From: Zerene cesonia
Taxonomy: Eukaryota > Arthropoda > Insecta > Lepidoptera > Pieridae
NCBI RefSeq assembly: GCF_012273895.1
Contig: NC_052127.1
Coordinates: forward strand, 5,886,247-5,950,246
Reading direction: 5' to 3'
Length of the DNA stretch: 64,000 nt
Within the stretch, counting starts at the first letter, position 1; each line of letters opens with the position of its first letter. Below the pieces are notes generated by a model. That model had not been told where the DNA came from. It ran no database searches and saw only the letters and a program-made list of their open reading frames with translations. A program made the translations under genes and the position numbers. Shown piece after piece: positions 12,661 to 24,080 of this stretch.

Positions 12661-13179
12661 TCAAATTTTTTCTATTTTTTCAAAATTTCTCATGAGAAAG
12701 TTTAGTTAGACTGTATTTTAGTATTTGTTACCTGAGAACTGAAGGCTGGGTCAACCGATTTTGATCTTTTTTTTATTCGAAAGCTCGTGCTTGTACTTTG
12801 AGCGGTTTAGCTTTTTTTTTAAATAATTTTCGTGACAAAAATTTGGCCATATCGTTCTTCAATGTTAGCAACTATTTATGTATCAAAATTCATACAATTC
12901 GGTTTAGCAATTTAGGCCAAATTACGGTAACATGTAATGTATATTTCGCAATAAATATAACATACATATATGCGGAATGTACCGCCAAAAAACCATTTAA
13001 ATTTTTAAATACTTTTTACGTAACATACCTACCTACTTAGTGTTGTTGAAAGTTAATTTTGTTTTAATTATAATTAAATTTGTTAACTCTTACAATAGTG
13101 ATAAGGCTAATCATGTATTTATTAGCACGTAATATATACTAGTAGCTAGTATATTATATATAACATATTTATTATTATA

Positions 13180-13382
13180 CTAGCTGCGCCCCGCGGTTAC
13201 ACCCGCGTAAGTCCGTATCCCGTTGGAATATCGAGATAAAAAGTTGCCTATATGTTATTCCAGTTGTCCAGCTATCTACATACCAAATTTCATTGCAATC
13301 GGTTCAGTAGTTCTTGCGTGAAAGAGCAACAAACACACACACACATCCTTACAAACTTTCGCAATTAATAATATTAGTAGGA
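13180..13382 (-). mobile_element. Helitron-like element, reverse orientation
   Basis: Starts with CTAGCTGCGCCCCGCGG on the plus strand, which is the reverse complement of the family's 3' end, and closes with ATATTAGTAGGA. The last 10 bases are tandemly repeated (TTAGTAGGATTAGTAGGATT). Confidence 0.8.
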
Positions 13383-13499
13383 TTAGTAGGATTATTCTCA
13401 AACAGCATAATATTAAAAAAAACATGTAAGTATAATTTCACTACCCTTTTCTATATCCCTTATCCAATCCTATCCCTTTTGAGAGTTTCTAAACTAAAC

Positions 13500-13830
13500 C
13501 TTTTTTCTCTGTCTTTTAAAAAACTCTCAAAATCTGTTGCGTAATTTTAAATATCCAAGCATCCAGACGTGTGTCTGAATGCGACTTTGTTTTATACAAC
13601 ACTTGAAAATACAATAATTTCATATTTCTATCTTGTTACTAGCTTTTGCCCGCGGCTTCGCACGCGTTAAATTTGGAGTAGTTTAATGGATGTTATACAT
13701 ATAAACCTTCCTCTTGAACACTCTGTCTATTAAAAAATTATCAAAATCCGTTGCGTAGTTTTAAAGATCTAAGCATACATAGGGACATAGGGACAGAGAA
13801 AGCGACTTTGTTTTATACTATGTAGTAATT
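13500..13830 (-). repeat. Helitron-like repeat of a second subfamily, with a partial neighbour
   Basis: From about 13,638 the text runs CTAGCTTTTGCCCGCGGCTTCG, TGGAGTAGTTTAATGGATG, AATCCGTTGCGTAGTTTTAAAGATCTAAGCATACATAG and AGCGACTTTGTTTTATACTATG. The same order appears at 57,322-57,520. A partial copy of its right half precedes it at about 13,500-13,605. This is a common lepidopteran intron repeat with no coding capacity. Confidence 0.65.
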
Positions 13831-14777
13831 ATATGCATATTAAATGAAAACTTTTGGCACAAACGTTTGTCCTTAGCCGTTATTACAATTTTAACATACA
13901 TTTGACTCAAAATAGTTTTCAGTGAGATTCTTCTAGAAATAACGTTTAAAAACCATTTTTTAATACTTGCATACAATTAAAATGCGAGCCGTAATTAGAT
14001 TCGCGGGGGAAAGTAGAGAAATGTACATTTAAGGCGTTCGTACTTTAGAAAGCACGTGAGTACTGTAAGGTATTAGTTTAAGAGCTGACGAACAATTTAT
14101 TTATTTGTTATTATTTATGACTCTTTAATATAACTATACGTAAAGGAACCTTATTATTAAGTGCAGAAAAGTATAGTATAGTTTATTAGGCGGCCTTTTT
14201 TATTTATTTATTTAGGCAACCGGGGTTAAAGGTAACCAGACTAATAGAAAAGATTAGTAGAACATTTTTGTGTGTAAATGAAAACTATTAATTTCCCGAG
14301 TATCTATTGTAATGGTTTTAAGAACCAGCGTTTAAAATCAGCGCTGTTTGAGTATATACCCATGCAGCATAGCTGTGGTTGACTGGATGTACACTTGGCG
14401 ACGTGCTGAAGTATGGCCATGATTCTTAGCAGTGGGAACAGCACGAGTTGATGATGACTATGAACTCTATTTGCCCCATTCAACTTGGCAATGTAATTGA
14501 TTAATTATTTTTAACAATAAACATTTTGCTTCCCTTTCGTTCGGCAGCTATGCGACTATATCAGGTATATTTCTAACAAGTTTTGATTCGTTTCAAATCG
14601 CGTTTGTTAGTAACAAGGGAGCATGTAATCATCGGAGTAAACACAGATCTAGCTATCAAAGATATCTAATTAAAGACATCTTGTCATAGTTGCAGTGCTG
14701 GTACCACTCTCTATGGCCTTAAATTGCAGGGAGCTATCCACAAACTGGAAAAAAAGAAGGTTTGACTATATTTTTTG

Positions 14778-14935
14778 TATTTTCTTGTGTTTGATTTTAC
14801 GCGAGTATTATACATTTAGAAATTAAAAACTATTTAACGGATTTTAAACGCGATTTATTCATTATATTATTAACCCGACGTTTCAAACACTTTACAGCGA
14901 GCGTGGTCACGGGGAGACACGATATATTTTTTGTG
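14778..14935 (+). repeat. MITE-like half element (CCCGACGTTTCRAACACTTTACAGCG family)
   Basis: Shares about 150 bp with 21,620-21,830: TTTACGCGAGTATTATACATTTAGAAATTAAAAAC, then GATTTTAAACGCGATTTATTCATT and GCGAGCGTGGTCACGGGGAGAC. Only the left arm is present here. The complete inverted repeat is at 21,648. Confidence 0.7.
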
Positions 14936-15055
14936 TTTGTTACTTCAGGACTGTCGGATTCTCTTGATGGTTTTTTATTTGAAAGCTGGTGCTTTGCATG
15001 TGGCATTTAAATTTACTTTAATTCTGACGATTTGAATCTTTAGATTTTTATTTAA

Positions 15056-15232
15056 AACTAGCTGCACCCGGCAAACGCTGTTCTGCCTTACTCTTATCAT
15101 TTAGGGGTATGAGAAATAGATGTTGGCCGATTCTCATAGATAAACACAAAAAATTTCATCAAAATCGGTCAAGCCGTTTCGCAGGAGAATGGCAACGAAA
15201 ACAGTGCCACGAGAATTTTGTATATTAGATAA
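15056..15232 (+). repeat. Dispersed repeat (CTAGCTGCACCCGGCAAACG family)
   Basis: A compact block begins CTAGCTGCACCCGGCAAACG, continues with CAAAATCGGTCAAGCCGTTTCGCAGGAGAATGGCAACG and ends ATTTTGTATATTAGATAA. It is the familiar CCCGGCAAACG element of lepidopteran introns. There is no open frame. Confidence 0.6.
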
Positions 15233-15689
15233 TGATTTACCTTTTTTATTACTACTTTATTATTTAGGTACCTAGGTAGGTTTTAGCTGACCTTTTGTTT
15301 GAGAACTTACGAAGAGACGTTAAGCAATGTTATTCTATGGTTGCAACCAACCAAAAGTCGAATAGAGAACCTCTTTCTTCTGTCGGCTGACAGCAAGACA
15401 ACCAGTTAAGAAACAGTCACGTGAAGCGGAAACAACAGGCCAATACTTATTCCAACTTCTACGCAACTTCCCCACAAACAATAGCTTTTGAAACACGCAC
15501 ATCGATCTGGTATCTATGTGCTTACGAAATATGTTAAAACTTTCCAATTTAAAACAACCTTGAGCGAAGGAATTGGTAGAACAATGAAATTTTTGAACGA
15601 ACGAACGAAAAATGAACTAGCGTTGGCTTATATTGGGTCAACTGGAATTGGGAAGGTAACAAAGTTCGGCGTGAAATTTGTCATGCTGT

Positions 15690-15860
15690 GTTTCGTTCTG
15701 TGAGTCGGGGAGCCTGAGTCCTTTTCTTCCTTCGCTTCCCATACCATTCCTTTCCGTCAAATCTTTCTTTCTCGCTTAAAAGCAGGCAACGCATTTGAAG
15801 AAGCACTACTTCTGCAAATGTTTATGGGCGGTAGTGATCGCTTACCATTAGAACGAACCA
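15690..15860 (+). repeat. SINE-like 3' block (GCAGGCAACGCATTTG family)
   Basis: Core AAAAGCAGGCAACGCATTTG, then CTGCAAATGTTTATGGGCGG and TAGTGATCGCTTACCATTAG. Related copies are at 6,600-6,740, 43,365-43,515 and 57,590-57,785, with a poorer one at 47,690-47,840. Confidence 0.55.
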
Positions 15861-16315
15861 ACACTCATACGTAAACAAGTTATTCATTACTGAATTTGAT
15901 AAAAATTAACAATCATTAATAAATCACATAAGCTTCGATTTGACATGAATCATAATAAAACGGAGATTAGAGTTTAGTCATGTTAACTAGTGGCTTATAG
16001 ATAACTTATATGCACCTACTAACCACTGTTTATGCCCTGGTTGACCCGGATATAAAAATGTAGCCCCTGAATAGTGTAGCTTCCTGCTAGTGAAAGTATT
16101 TTCTTTATCGGATCAGTTCTTCCGAAGATTACCCCTACGAACATACAAGTTAGAAACTGCATAATACATAATGGACTAGACTAGCCGTTCGTCCCGGCTT
16201 CGTTTTTTATTTGTTTTTATGTGAAAACTTTACGAACATGCATACAAAAGCACAAATCTTTATAATGTTAGTTTAGATTAAGCGGATTTTTAATCATTAA
16301 CTAATGAGAGATACT

Positions 16316-16341
16316 ACTAGAGAGAACTAGTTCTCTCTAGT
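16316..16341. repeat. Perfect 26-bp palindrome
   Basis: ACTAGAGAGAACTAG followed directly by TTCTCTCTAGT reads identically on both strands with no spacer. Flanking bases do not extend the symmetry. It lies in gene-free DNA. Confidence 0.9.
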
Positions 16342-16936
16342 TTTTTATCATAATACCATATATATAATTATCTAGATAATATTAAGAAATTAATGCGCAT
16401 TTCCTGTTAAAAAATAATTAATCGTCGGTTCATATAAACTTGATTTGATACTAAAAAGAAAGTGTACAGACATAAAGCTACATATTATATGTTTATTTTA
16501 AAGCAGCTTTGCCCTCGGCTGTGACCTCTTTATTTTATGGTACAGCCATTCCTCATACAAATCTAAATTATACATGTTTTATTTATTGTTGTATGCTTTT
16601 GTTTCCGTTTCGAATAAACTTTATTACTATAAAAATGAACTTTATAAAAATGAATTTAGTGGAAAAAACTAAAAAACTCGCTTTAGTGATAGGATCAACT
16701 ACATGTCTAGCTAGATTATATATAGACTAAATGTAAGGAAATAACTTAATCATGGCGATCCTTATCAGGATAATGAGATTAACTTATGAAACTATTGTAC
16801 ACATCGTTTGAATTAAATACGTTCTTTTAAGGTAGGTTAAAATCGAGTTTAAATGAGTAAGCAACATACAATAATACTAACAGGTAGAGCGAATGAAATC
16901 GTTTACGTTTTGGGTCACCCCAACTTATAACACAAA

Positions 16937-17122
16937 TCCTACTCATTTTTTGTAAAGATGTGTGTGCGTTTGTTGCTCTTTCACGCAAAAACTGCAGAAC
17001 CGATTGCAATGAAATTTGGTACGTAGACAGCTGGACAAATGGAACAAAATATAGGCAACTTTTTATCCCGATATTCCTACGAGATATGGACTTACGCGGG
17101 TGAAACCGCGGGGCGCAGCTAG
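16937..17122 (+). mobile_element. Helitron-like element, 5' part shortened
   Basis: TCCTACTCATTTTTTGTAAAG replaces the usual longer 5' part. The rest matches the family up to the 3' hairpin GCGGGTGAAACCGC and GGGGCGCAGCTAG, followed by T. Confidence 0.8.
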
Positions 17123-20100
17123 TTAGTCATATGTACTACACTCAATCTACTCCATCTAACCATATAAGTGAGGAAAGGGAAGTAAGACAGACTGGCGTAA
17201 CGCGTTACGTACCGAAATGTACCCTCTCACAAGAAGGTCACTTCAAAAGCTTCAATCTGGCTGGACACAGAAAGCTTGGCCATAAAACAACTTGGCAATA
17301 AAATGATAAATTATTCCCAGACAACTGCAGTCACTTCTCTGGGAAATTCTGTTACTTGTTTCCATAGTAATATTAATAATCGGACACGCAATTTACTTGT
17401 TCATATAGTTTTAAGAGTAAAAAACATTATCTACTTATAAATTTTCATGTATTTCCTTGCGTGTTCATTTGTGCATGCATTTATTTCTAAACAGCAACAC
17501 TGGGTTAGAAAAAAAGTAGGGTATAACAACTTTATATGCGAAATTATAATAATGTTTTTATATATTTATGTATTTTCCTTACATGTTTATCGGATGCACT
17601 AGAAATTACTGAATAAAATATAATTTCCATTTTATAACACGCTTGTGTAAGCTTCACCTGTATACATCTAACGGATTCCTATAATTTTGAGCCACTTTAA
17701 ACGGACAGATTCAATCAAAACTTTATTCACTTGAGGAATCAGTGACACTATAATAGTTTCATAAGGTTGTATTATTATCCTGAATAGGATCACTATGATT
17801 AAATTAATTCCTTGTTTACTTCCGTTTCTTTCGTTTACTACGGAGTAAAATACAAAAGCAAGTGGATGATTTAGTAAGTATGACATATAGAAATTAAAAA
17901 CTTTTTAGAACCAAACACAAGAAAATACTAAGTATGACATATTTTTAAGTTTTTTTTTTTATTAAAATTTGCTTTTTATCTTTGCTTAGATTTATTTTAT
18001 AATAAAACAAAGAAACGGAGGATAATATACGCTTTCTTATTTGTAGTTGTTTTTCACACTTTCAATACACATTTAATAACTAAATACATTCGTAATAACT
18101 TACTGTTAAGTCTAAAAGTAACAAAAAAATCCAAAATCCACTGCTTTTAAGAATTTCCATTACGTAATTACGTATAGTGTTATATTATCTGTGGTAATGT
18201 TCTTGTAATGCTGCTTCCATTTAGATTACTTTGTTAAATTTCAAATAGACAAGTTTTTTTTCATTTTACCGAAAAATAGGAGTTATAAGTGGATTTGATT
18301 TAACGTTAAAACCATCTTCCTACTTGTAAACCTACAACCAAGTAAATTATTATTTATAAAAACATTATTTTTCATTGAAACTAGCAGTCCGCCCTGGCTT
18401 TGTCCGTTGTAAATATACGTCGTATACGTCGTTGTATATACAGCGAATAGTGAAAGAGTTTTTGAAATTGGTCCAATTTTGCCTGGGATAAGCGCATTCA
18501 AACAAACAATCTAGTCACCTTCTTATATTTTTTTATGACAATGTACCATGTTGATATATGAACAAAGTCACGCGCAAAGCTATAACAGATAGTTCAATAT
18601 CCGTTAGGCTTAGCAACAACGCTGGCCGAGCAACAATTAGTGGCCGAAGAAATAGTGGTTTCCGCGTTACGGTATATGATGTAAAGTGCAGCCTGCACTT
18701 GGCTGAATTATTGGCTCTATTGGCTCTCTAAGAGCGAAAAAGATCGTTAAGTAATATGCGATAAGGTTTAGTTTCTAACGAAGGAAAATCTCGATATCTA
18801 TTGCTTTTTTTGCTTCTGTAACTCGATAACTTCGTAAGTTTTTAACTGATTGCCGCGATTCTTTTGTGTTTTTTATTCAATAGTTGATAGTGAATTGCTG
18901 TCAGTTGTCCTATTTTACAATTTGGAGTGGTACCTCCACCACCTCCACCTCTTTCTTTTTGTGTTTGATAAGACACATTTGTCATTTGCTGCCAATTTTT
19001 AGGTGTTACCTCCCTCCCCAGGAACGTGTGTGTTTTTGTAGAAAATATTTATGAAACAAACGGTCAAACAATTTCAATTGTTTTAATATCCTATACATAC
19101 AAGAAATTCTCTGTATCACTTGTACTTTCATAAACGTCTGCTTGTCTGTTCCCGCATCACTAATGCAAACAGCTCTACCCGTATTAGCACATTAAATTGA
19201 CAGAATAAATAATTCAGATTGAACACTAGTACAGTTTAACATTCGATTGTTGGGTAAATTTCTAAATGAGGAGAAAATACGTCGCCTCGCTGAATGACAA
19301 TCGTACCTACAGTAGGGTGTGGCCTATGGACATATATTTACGGTCCATACTTATAATATTGACTTCAGATGTGATCAAACGATTTAATGACCTTATAATA
19401 TTATAAACGTGAAAGTAAGGATATATGTTTGATACTCTTTCACGCGAAAACCACTGAATGGATTTTGATTGTACTTGGAAGTGATGTAGCAGGCATAAAC
19501 TGTGGATGGAACCGCGCGACAAAGCTTGCTAAAACAATAATAAGAATTTAATGCAAATAACGAAATATCTAATGTACCTACATATAACTCAAGAAGTGCT
19601 GGATCGAGGTCTATAACCTTTCATTTGTTTTTTTTTTTTTTGTAATTACACCAATTTAGAAACAACCGAATAACTATTGTTAATTCATGGCATGCAAAAA
19701 TTCATAAGCTTAAAAATTTAATGTACTTAACTAAAATCATAGATTCGACCTAATTAACGTAAAAACATAACAAACATGGTAATCAGAGAGTGCAGTAAAT
19801 TAAAAATATATCACGAAATTATTACGAAATACCCCATTGTGAAAGTATTCTACAGAAAATCAGACAAGACTTAAAATATGTATATTAAATAACATGTTAT
19901 TGCGATTAAATTAACGGGCAAGTCACGAGTCACGGCCGCGAAGAGCATATTTCGTTCTATTTTTTATCTGTGGCTCGTGTGCCGTTATCTAATTCTCACC
20001 ATATATTATCTGTAATTTATTACTTTTGGCGCGAACTGGTCATTAATATTGTTCGAGTAACTTGACAATTTCGATGAAAAATATTAATGTGTAAGTGATT

Positions 20101-20160
20101 TTAACTATTAATCCAACATCAATATTTGTTTAACGCTTTTTATGAAATGAATCTACAAAA
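17123..20160. other. Gene-free stretch
   Basis: No exon with credible coding content and splice sites was seen. A degraded GATTAGCGCGTTCAAA-family repeat lies near 18,380-18,520, and a weakly similar element at 19,390-19,520 (CCTTATAATATTATAAACGTG to TGGAACCGCGCGACAAAGC). Confidence 0.5.
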
Positions 20161-20166
20161 AAGTGG

Positions 20167-20350
20167 TTATAAATCACACCAATATTATAAATGTGAAAGT
20201 GTGTTTGTTTGGATGTTTGTCCGCCAATCACGATGACTACTGAACGGATTTTGATGAAATTTGATATACAGACAGGGTATGAGCTGACTTGGGTGATAGG
20301 ATATTTTTTATCTCGATTAAATGCTCCCTTGGGATAAAACAGGAATTGCG
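20167..20350 (+). repeat. Dispersed repeat (ATCACACCAATATTATAAATG family)
   Basis: Opens AAATCACACCAATATTATAAATGTG, continues with ACTGAACGGATTTTGATGAAATTTG and ends TCCCTTGGGATAAAACAGG. It is related to the piece at 7,061-7,186 and distantly to the Helitron-like family in its 5' part. Confidence 0.6.
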
Positions 20351-21647
20351 TGTAGTTAACTATAATTTATTTCACGTTTCACTTAACGTTTATAAGATTA
20401 ACGCGTTATGTTTCTGAACGGCGTATTAAGACATATAGAATACTTTTATTTCAGTTAACGGTAAAATAATCTCATTCCTGAGTATACCTACGCGTTTTAC
20501 ATATTTAGAATAAAATAATTATGCATCTTGATATCTCTTGATGCGATTTAATCATTCCAACTGCAAAATTTAGAAGTCAAATTTTTCTGACATTACTTCA
20601 AGATGAGTCATGAGTTTCATGCTCCGAACTCACGATAGCAGAAACATCCAATTCTCAGATATTAAACAATCTAAGCACACCTCCAATATATAATATTCAA
20701 AATTGTATCAAGCAAGGCCTTTTATGTTTGTAATAAAAAAAATGGCATGCATATTAAACGAACGTAAAATAGCAATAAAATGGAATTGCCGCCATTTATA
20801 TCTGTCATTGTGACAGCTCGAGTCAAGTGTCAACTGTCATTTCAACTTTTTTTAGGGCCTCCCGCGTTACGTAATGAGTCATTAGGCCCATTTAAAATAA
20901 GTGCCACAGCCACGGGCGTATATGGCAAATTACATTTCTTTTTTTTCCATACCACAGCGAATTCTTGTTTAATGATTTTATAGTATCCTTTATATATGCA
21001 TTTGTGCTTTGAAAAATATGCGGGTACAATTCGTGGAATATTTTAAATGTAATTTGCATTAATTCAATTTATTAATAGAGTGTAATTTACATTTGTATGC
21101 AAGTTTCTTTTTTAAACGTGCCGGGCATTAATTTTGTGTTATATAAAATGAATTGCAGTTCCACGTTAGAATTAACGTTAAAAATGTTATACAACCATGA
21201 AATGTCGAATTGAACTCAACTGACTTAAATATGATGTACAATTATCACCATTAAGTATATCCTGGAAGCGAAAATAGCTGCGGTCTAAAGCCCTCCCATT
21301 ATAATGCAATGTAAGAAGATCAAATAAGCATCATGTGAGCTACGCCATTGGATTCCGATCACGTTCAAAGAACAATAGTGTTGTGATATGATCGATAACA
21401 CTTCTCAAAATAGATTCGAATTGAGCTTTATTATCATAACACGCTTAGCTTTATTGTTATGTCGCAGTTTTTCTCGCCTTCCGTCCCATCGAAGTGAGAA
21501 ATATATGGAAGCATATTATGCGCTAGGGTATACAATACAATTCATACAAATTTATTTCTCAACCATACAAAAGCACATACAAAAAAGCGATGATCCCATT
21601 CTAAATAATAATCTGTAGTAGCGGTACCTACCGACACCCTATATTTA

Positions 21648-21791
21648 GAAATTAAAAACTTTTTAACGGATTTTAAACGCGATTTATTCATTATATTATT
21701 AACCCGACGTTTCGAACACTTTACAGCGAGCGTGGTCACGGGGAGACATGAATAAATTGCGTTTTAAATCCGTTAAAAAGTTTTTAATTTC
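21648..21791. mobile_element. MITE-like element with 44-bp inverted arms
   Basis: Left arm 21,648-21,691 (GAAATTAAAAACTTTTTAAC..) and right arm 21,748-21,791 are reverse complements with about two mismatches in 44. The 56-bp centre holds the CCCGACGTTTCGAACACTTT and GCGAGCGTGGTCACGGGG motifs. Homology to the copy at 14,778 extends past the right arm (ATACTCGCGTAAAATCAAG), so the full element is longer than the arms. Confidence 0.75.
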
Positions 21792-22224
21792 TTAATGTCT
21801 AATACTCGCGTAAAATCAAGAAAATACGACACCCTATATACCTACTTGGAGTATTACAATAACAAATACAGTTTCCCCATATCCAATATTCAAGTAATTT
21901 CTTTTCATCGAACTTAGCTTCAGCTATGGGTTATTTTCCACCGACACCCCAGAAAGAAAGTTATAAATTTTACTGTTTACTTTTTTCGGTTTTGTTATTT
22001 ATAAACACCGTGGGTTTACAACATGTACAACATTGGGTGGGTTGTGTTCAATAGGGAATTGTTGTCACATTGGTCTCATTTTAGAGTTTCGTATGATGCC
22101 TCCATGAAAGGACGTTGGATTCCGGAGTTTTGAGGTACATAATTGTGTACACTTGTCTTGTTTTCTGGGTTTGGTAACGTCTCTTCTAAACCACCAAAAC
22201 AATACACACTTTACCCTCAGACTC

Positions 22225-23530
22225 AATTTAATTTATTCAATTCTTCTAGAAGCACTTTTGAATCACAATAATTCCAATGCACGTCCATACCTTTTCAAGG
22301 GTTTCCTCATACAACATTAATCCATATATGAACCATCGCTGTTGCCCTAAGGCCTAATAGATACAATAAGTAGATATGAAGCAATGGACAGCACGTCACA
22401 CATACATATAAATAACGCGTGTTGTAAGCGACATGCTCCGAAAATTATTGATGCATTTTGTAATTTATTGGTCGCGGTATGCAAAATAGATTCTTTTCAA
22501 ATGGTAATGCGGTTTCTATTTGTTAATTGTGCGAGTCTGTTTTATTGGTGTGCGTGGAATGATGTATTGCTGATTCTGAAGCTTTGTAACTTGAAGTAAG
22601 CAAAGAAGACAGGCTTGACGGCTGGAAAGAAGGGGAAGGATGAGGAAAAGGAACAGGCATCCGGCTCCCCCACTCACCGTACGAAACATTAAACAATTAA
22701 ACTTTTATTAACATATTTAATATAAAATAACCTTTATTTAACCCCTGGATCTTCAACTATTTACATTCCATATTTCCATAACAGCAATGTCATTTCCCTC
22801 ATTGTTCTCTTAAAGAAAAAGCGTTAAATATAATAAAGTAACAATATAATTCCTCAGTAGATGCCGCACAACACAAAATCAGCCTCATTATACTCGGCAA
22901 GAATACCAATGAGTTCAATGTGAATTTCTTTTTAAATGTCCACGAAGGTTCGGCCTGATTTAATTTATATACACGTAGTATGTGAATTATATAATTGTTG
23001 TATATTTTACATAAATGATTATCTTATAATATTACTTATTGTTTTATTTGTTTCTTTTGTGCATTTTTGTTCTGAAATCGTGACTTTATAAACAATTTTT
23101 TATACAATATAGAAAACTTTGAACACACATTATGCAATTTAATTTTTGCTAAAATATAATTTATTTCTTGTCGAACTAGTGTGTTATTTTAGCTCTCTAA
23201 TTCGAGGATATGATTATTATAAGTTAATCGTTCGTGAAAGTGTTAAATCGTACTTTATCTACACAAGGACATACAATTTAACCAATGTATATGCAGTTTT
23301 TAAAACTTAATAATATAAATAATAAAAAAAATTGTACTCATGTCCAGATGTTTCTCTTGATTGCAGAAGTACTAAACTTTTCAGATTAGAACGTAGTTTT
23401 AACAAACTAAAACTCTAACATTTATTTATTCAATTAGACTTCTCATAGAAACACTTTTGAATCGTCATAACACAGTTTGACTGCTGTATGACTGTATGAC
23501 TGCTTTTGCGAAGGTTTCCTCCATACAAGA
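22225..23530. other. Repeat-bearing gene-free stretch
   Basis: Two tail-family copies lie at 22,225-22,330 and 23,412-23,530 (CATTTATTTATTCAATTAGACTTC, then AAACACTTTTGAATCGTC). A reversed SINE-like block is at about 22,590-22,690. No exon was recognised. Confidence 0.5.
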
Positions 23531-23784
23531 TCGCAAACATTCGTATATTGCGAAAATGTTTGCAAGCAACTGAATGTACCGGTTAAGGCCACGCAGAATT
23601 TTTATTCACCGTGTAAAAACGTAGAGGGAGTGACTCGTAAATCGTAAAAAAATCACACTATCGTAAAGCAGTTTTATAGGTATAGATAGAAACTGCATAA
23701 CTCTCGTTCAATTGCGTCTTAATGTAATTTGTCAATATCGTCATAATAGCATGAAAATGTATGAAACAGTGAAAGTAGATCGAA

Positions 23785-23850
23785 TTGCGACGTCGGTATG
23801 CGACCGGCGCGTGCGCATCGCTACCGTCACTGATCTCTGTAATGACGGGA
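23785..23850. promoter_or_regulatory. CpG-rich block upstream of the first certain rhophilin exon
   Basis: GCGACGTCGGTATGCGACCG and GGCGCGTGCGCATCGCTACC stand out from AT-rich flanks 230-300 bp before exon 24,081. ACGTC is a CRE-like core. It could be an internal promoter, but the frame upstream of 24,081 is closed by a stop (TAA 24,051-24,053) and offers no ATG, so a separate first exon would still be needed. Confidence 0.3.
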
Positions 23851-24080
23851 TTTAGTAATGTCTCAAATTATGCGGCAGATAATAGGACATTTCATCAGGT
23901 TTATTTAGGTTAAAGATCGTAAAGAATAAATAGGATACACGAAAAATAAATTATTTCAAATGTTCTAAATTTCTCATTTTTTGTCCATCTCTTTTTCAGA
24001 AGTAAAAAGCAACGAAAGATCAATAAATAATCGTCGTAACGAAAGATAATTAATTAATCGTTAACTTTCTTTGCCCCCAG

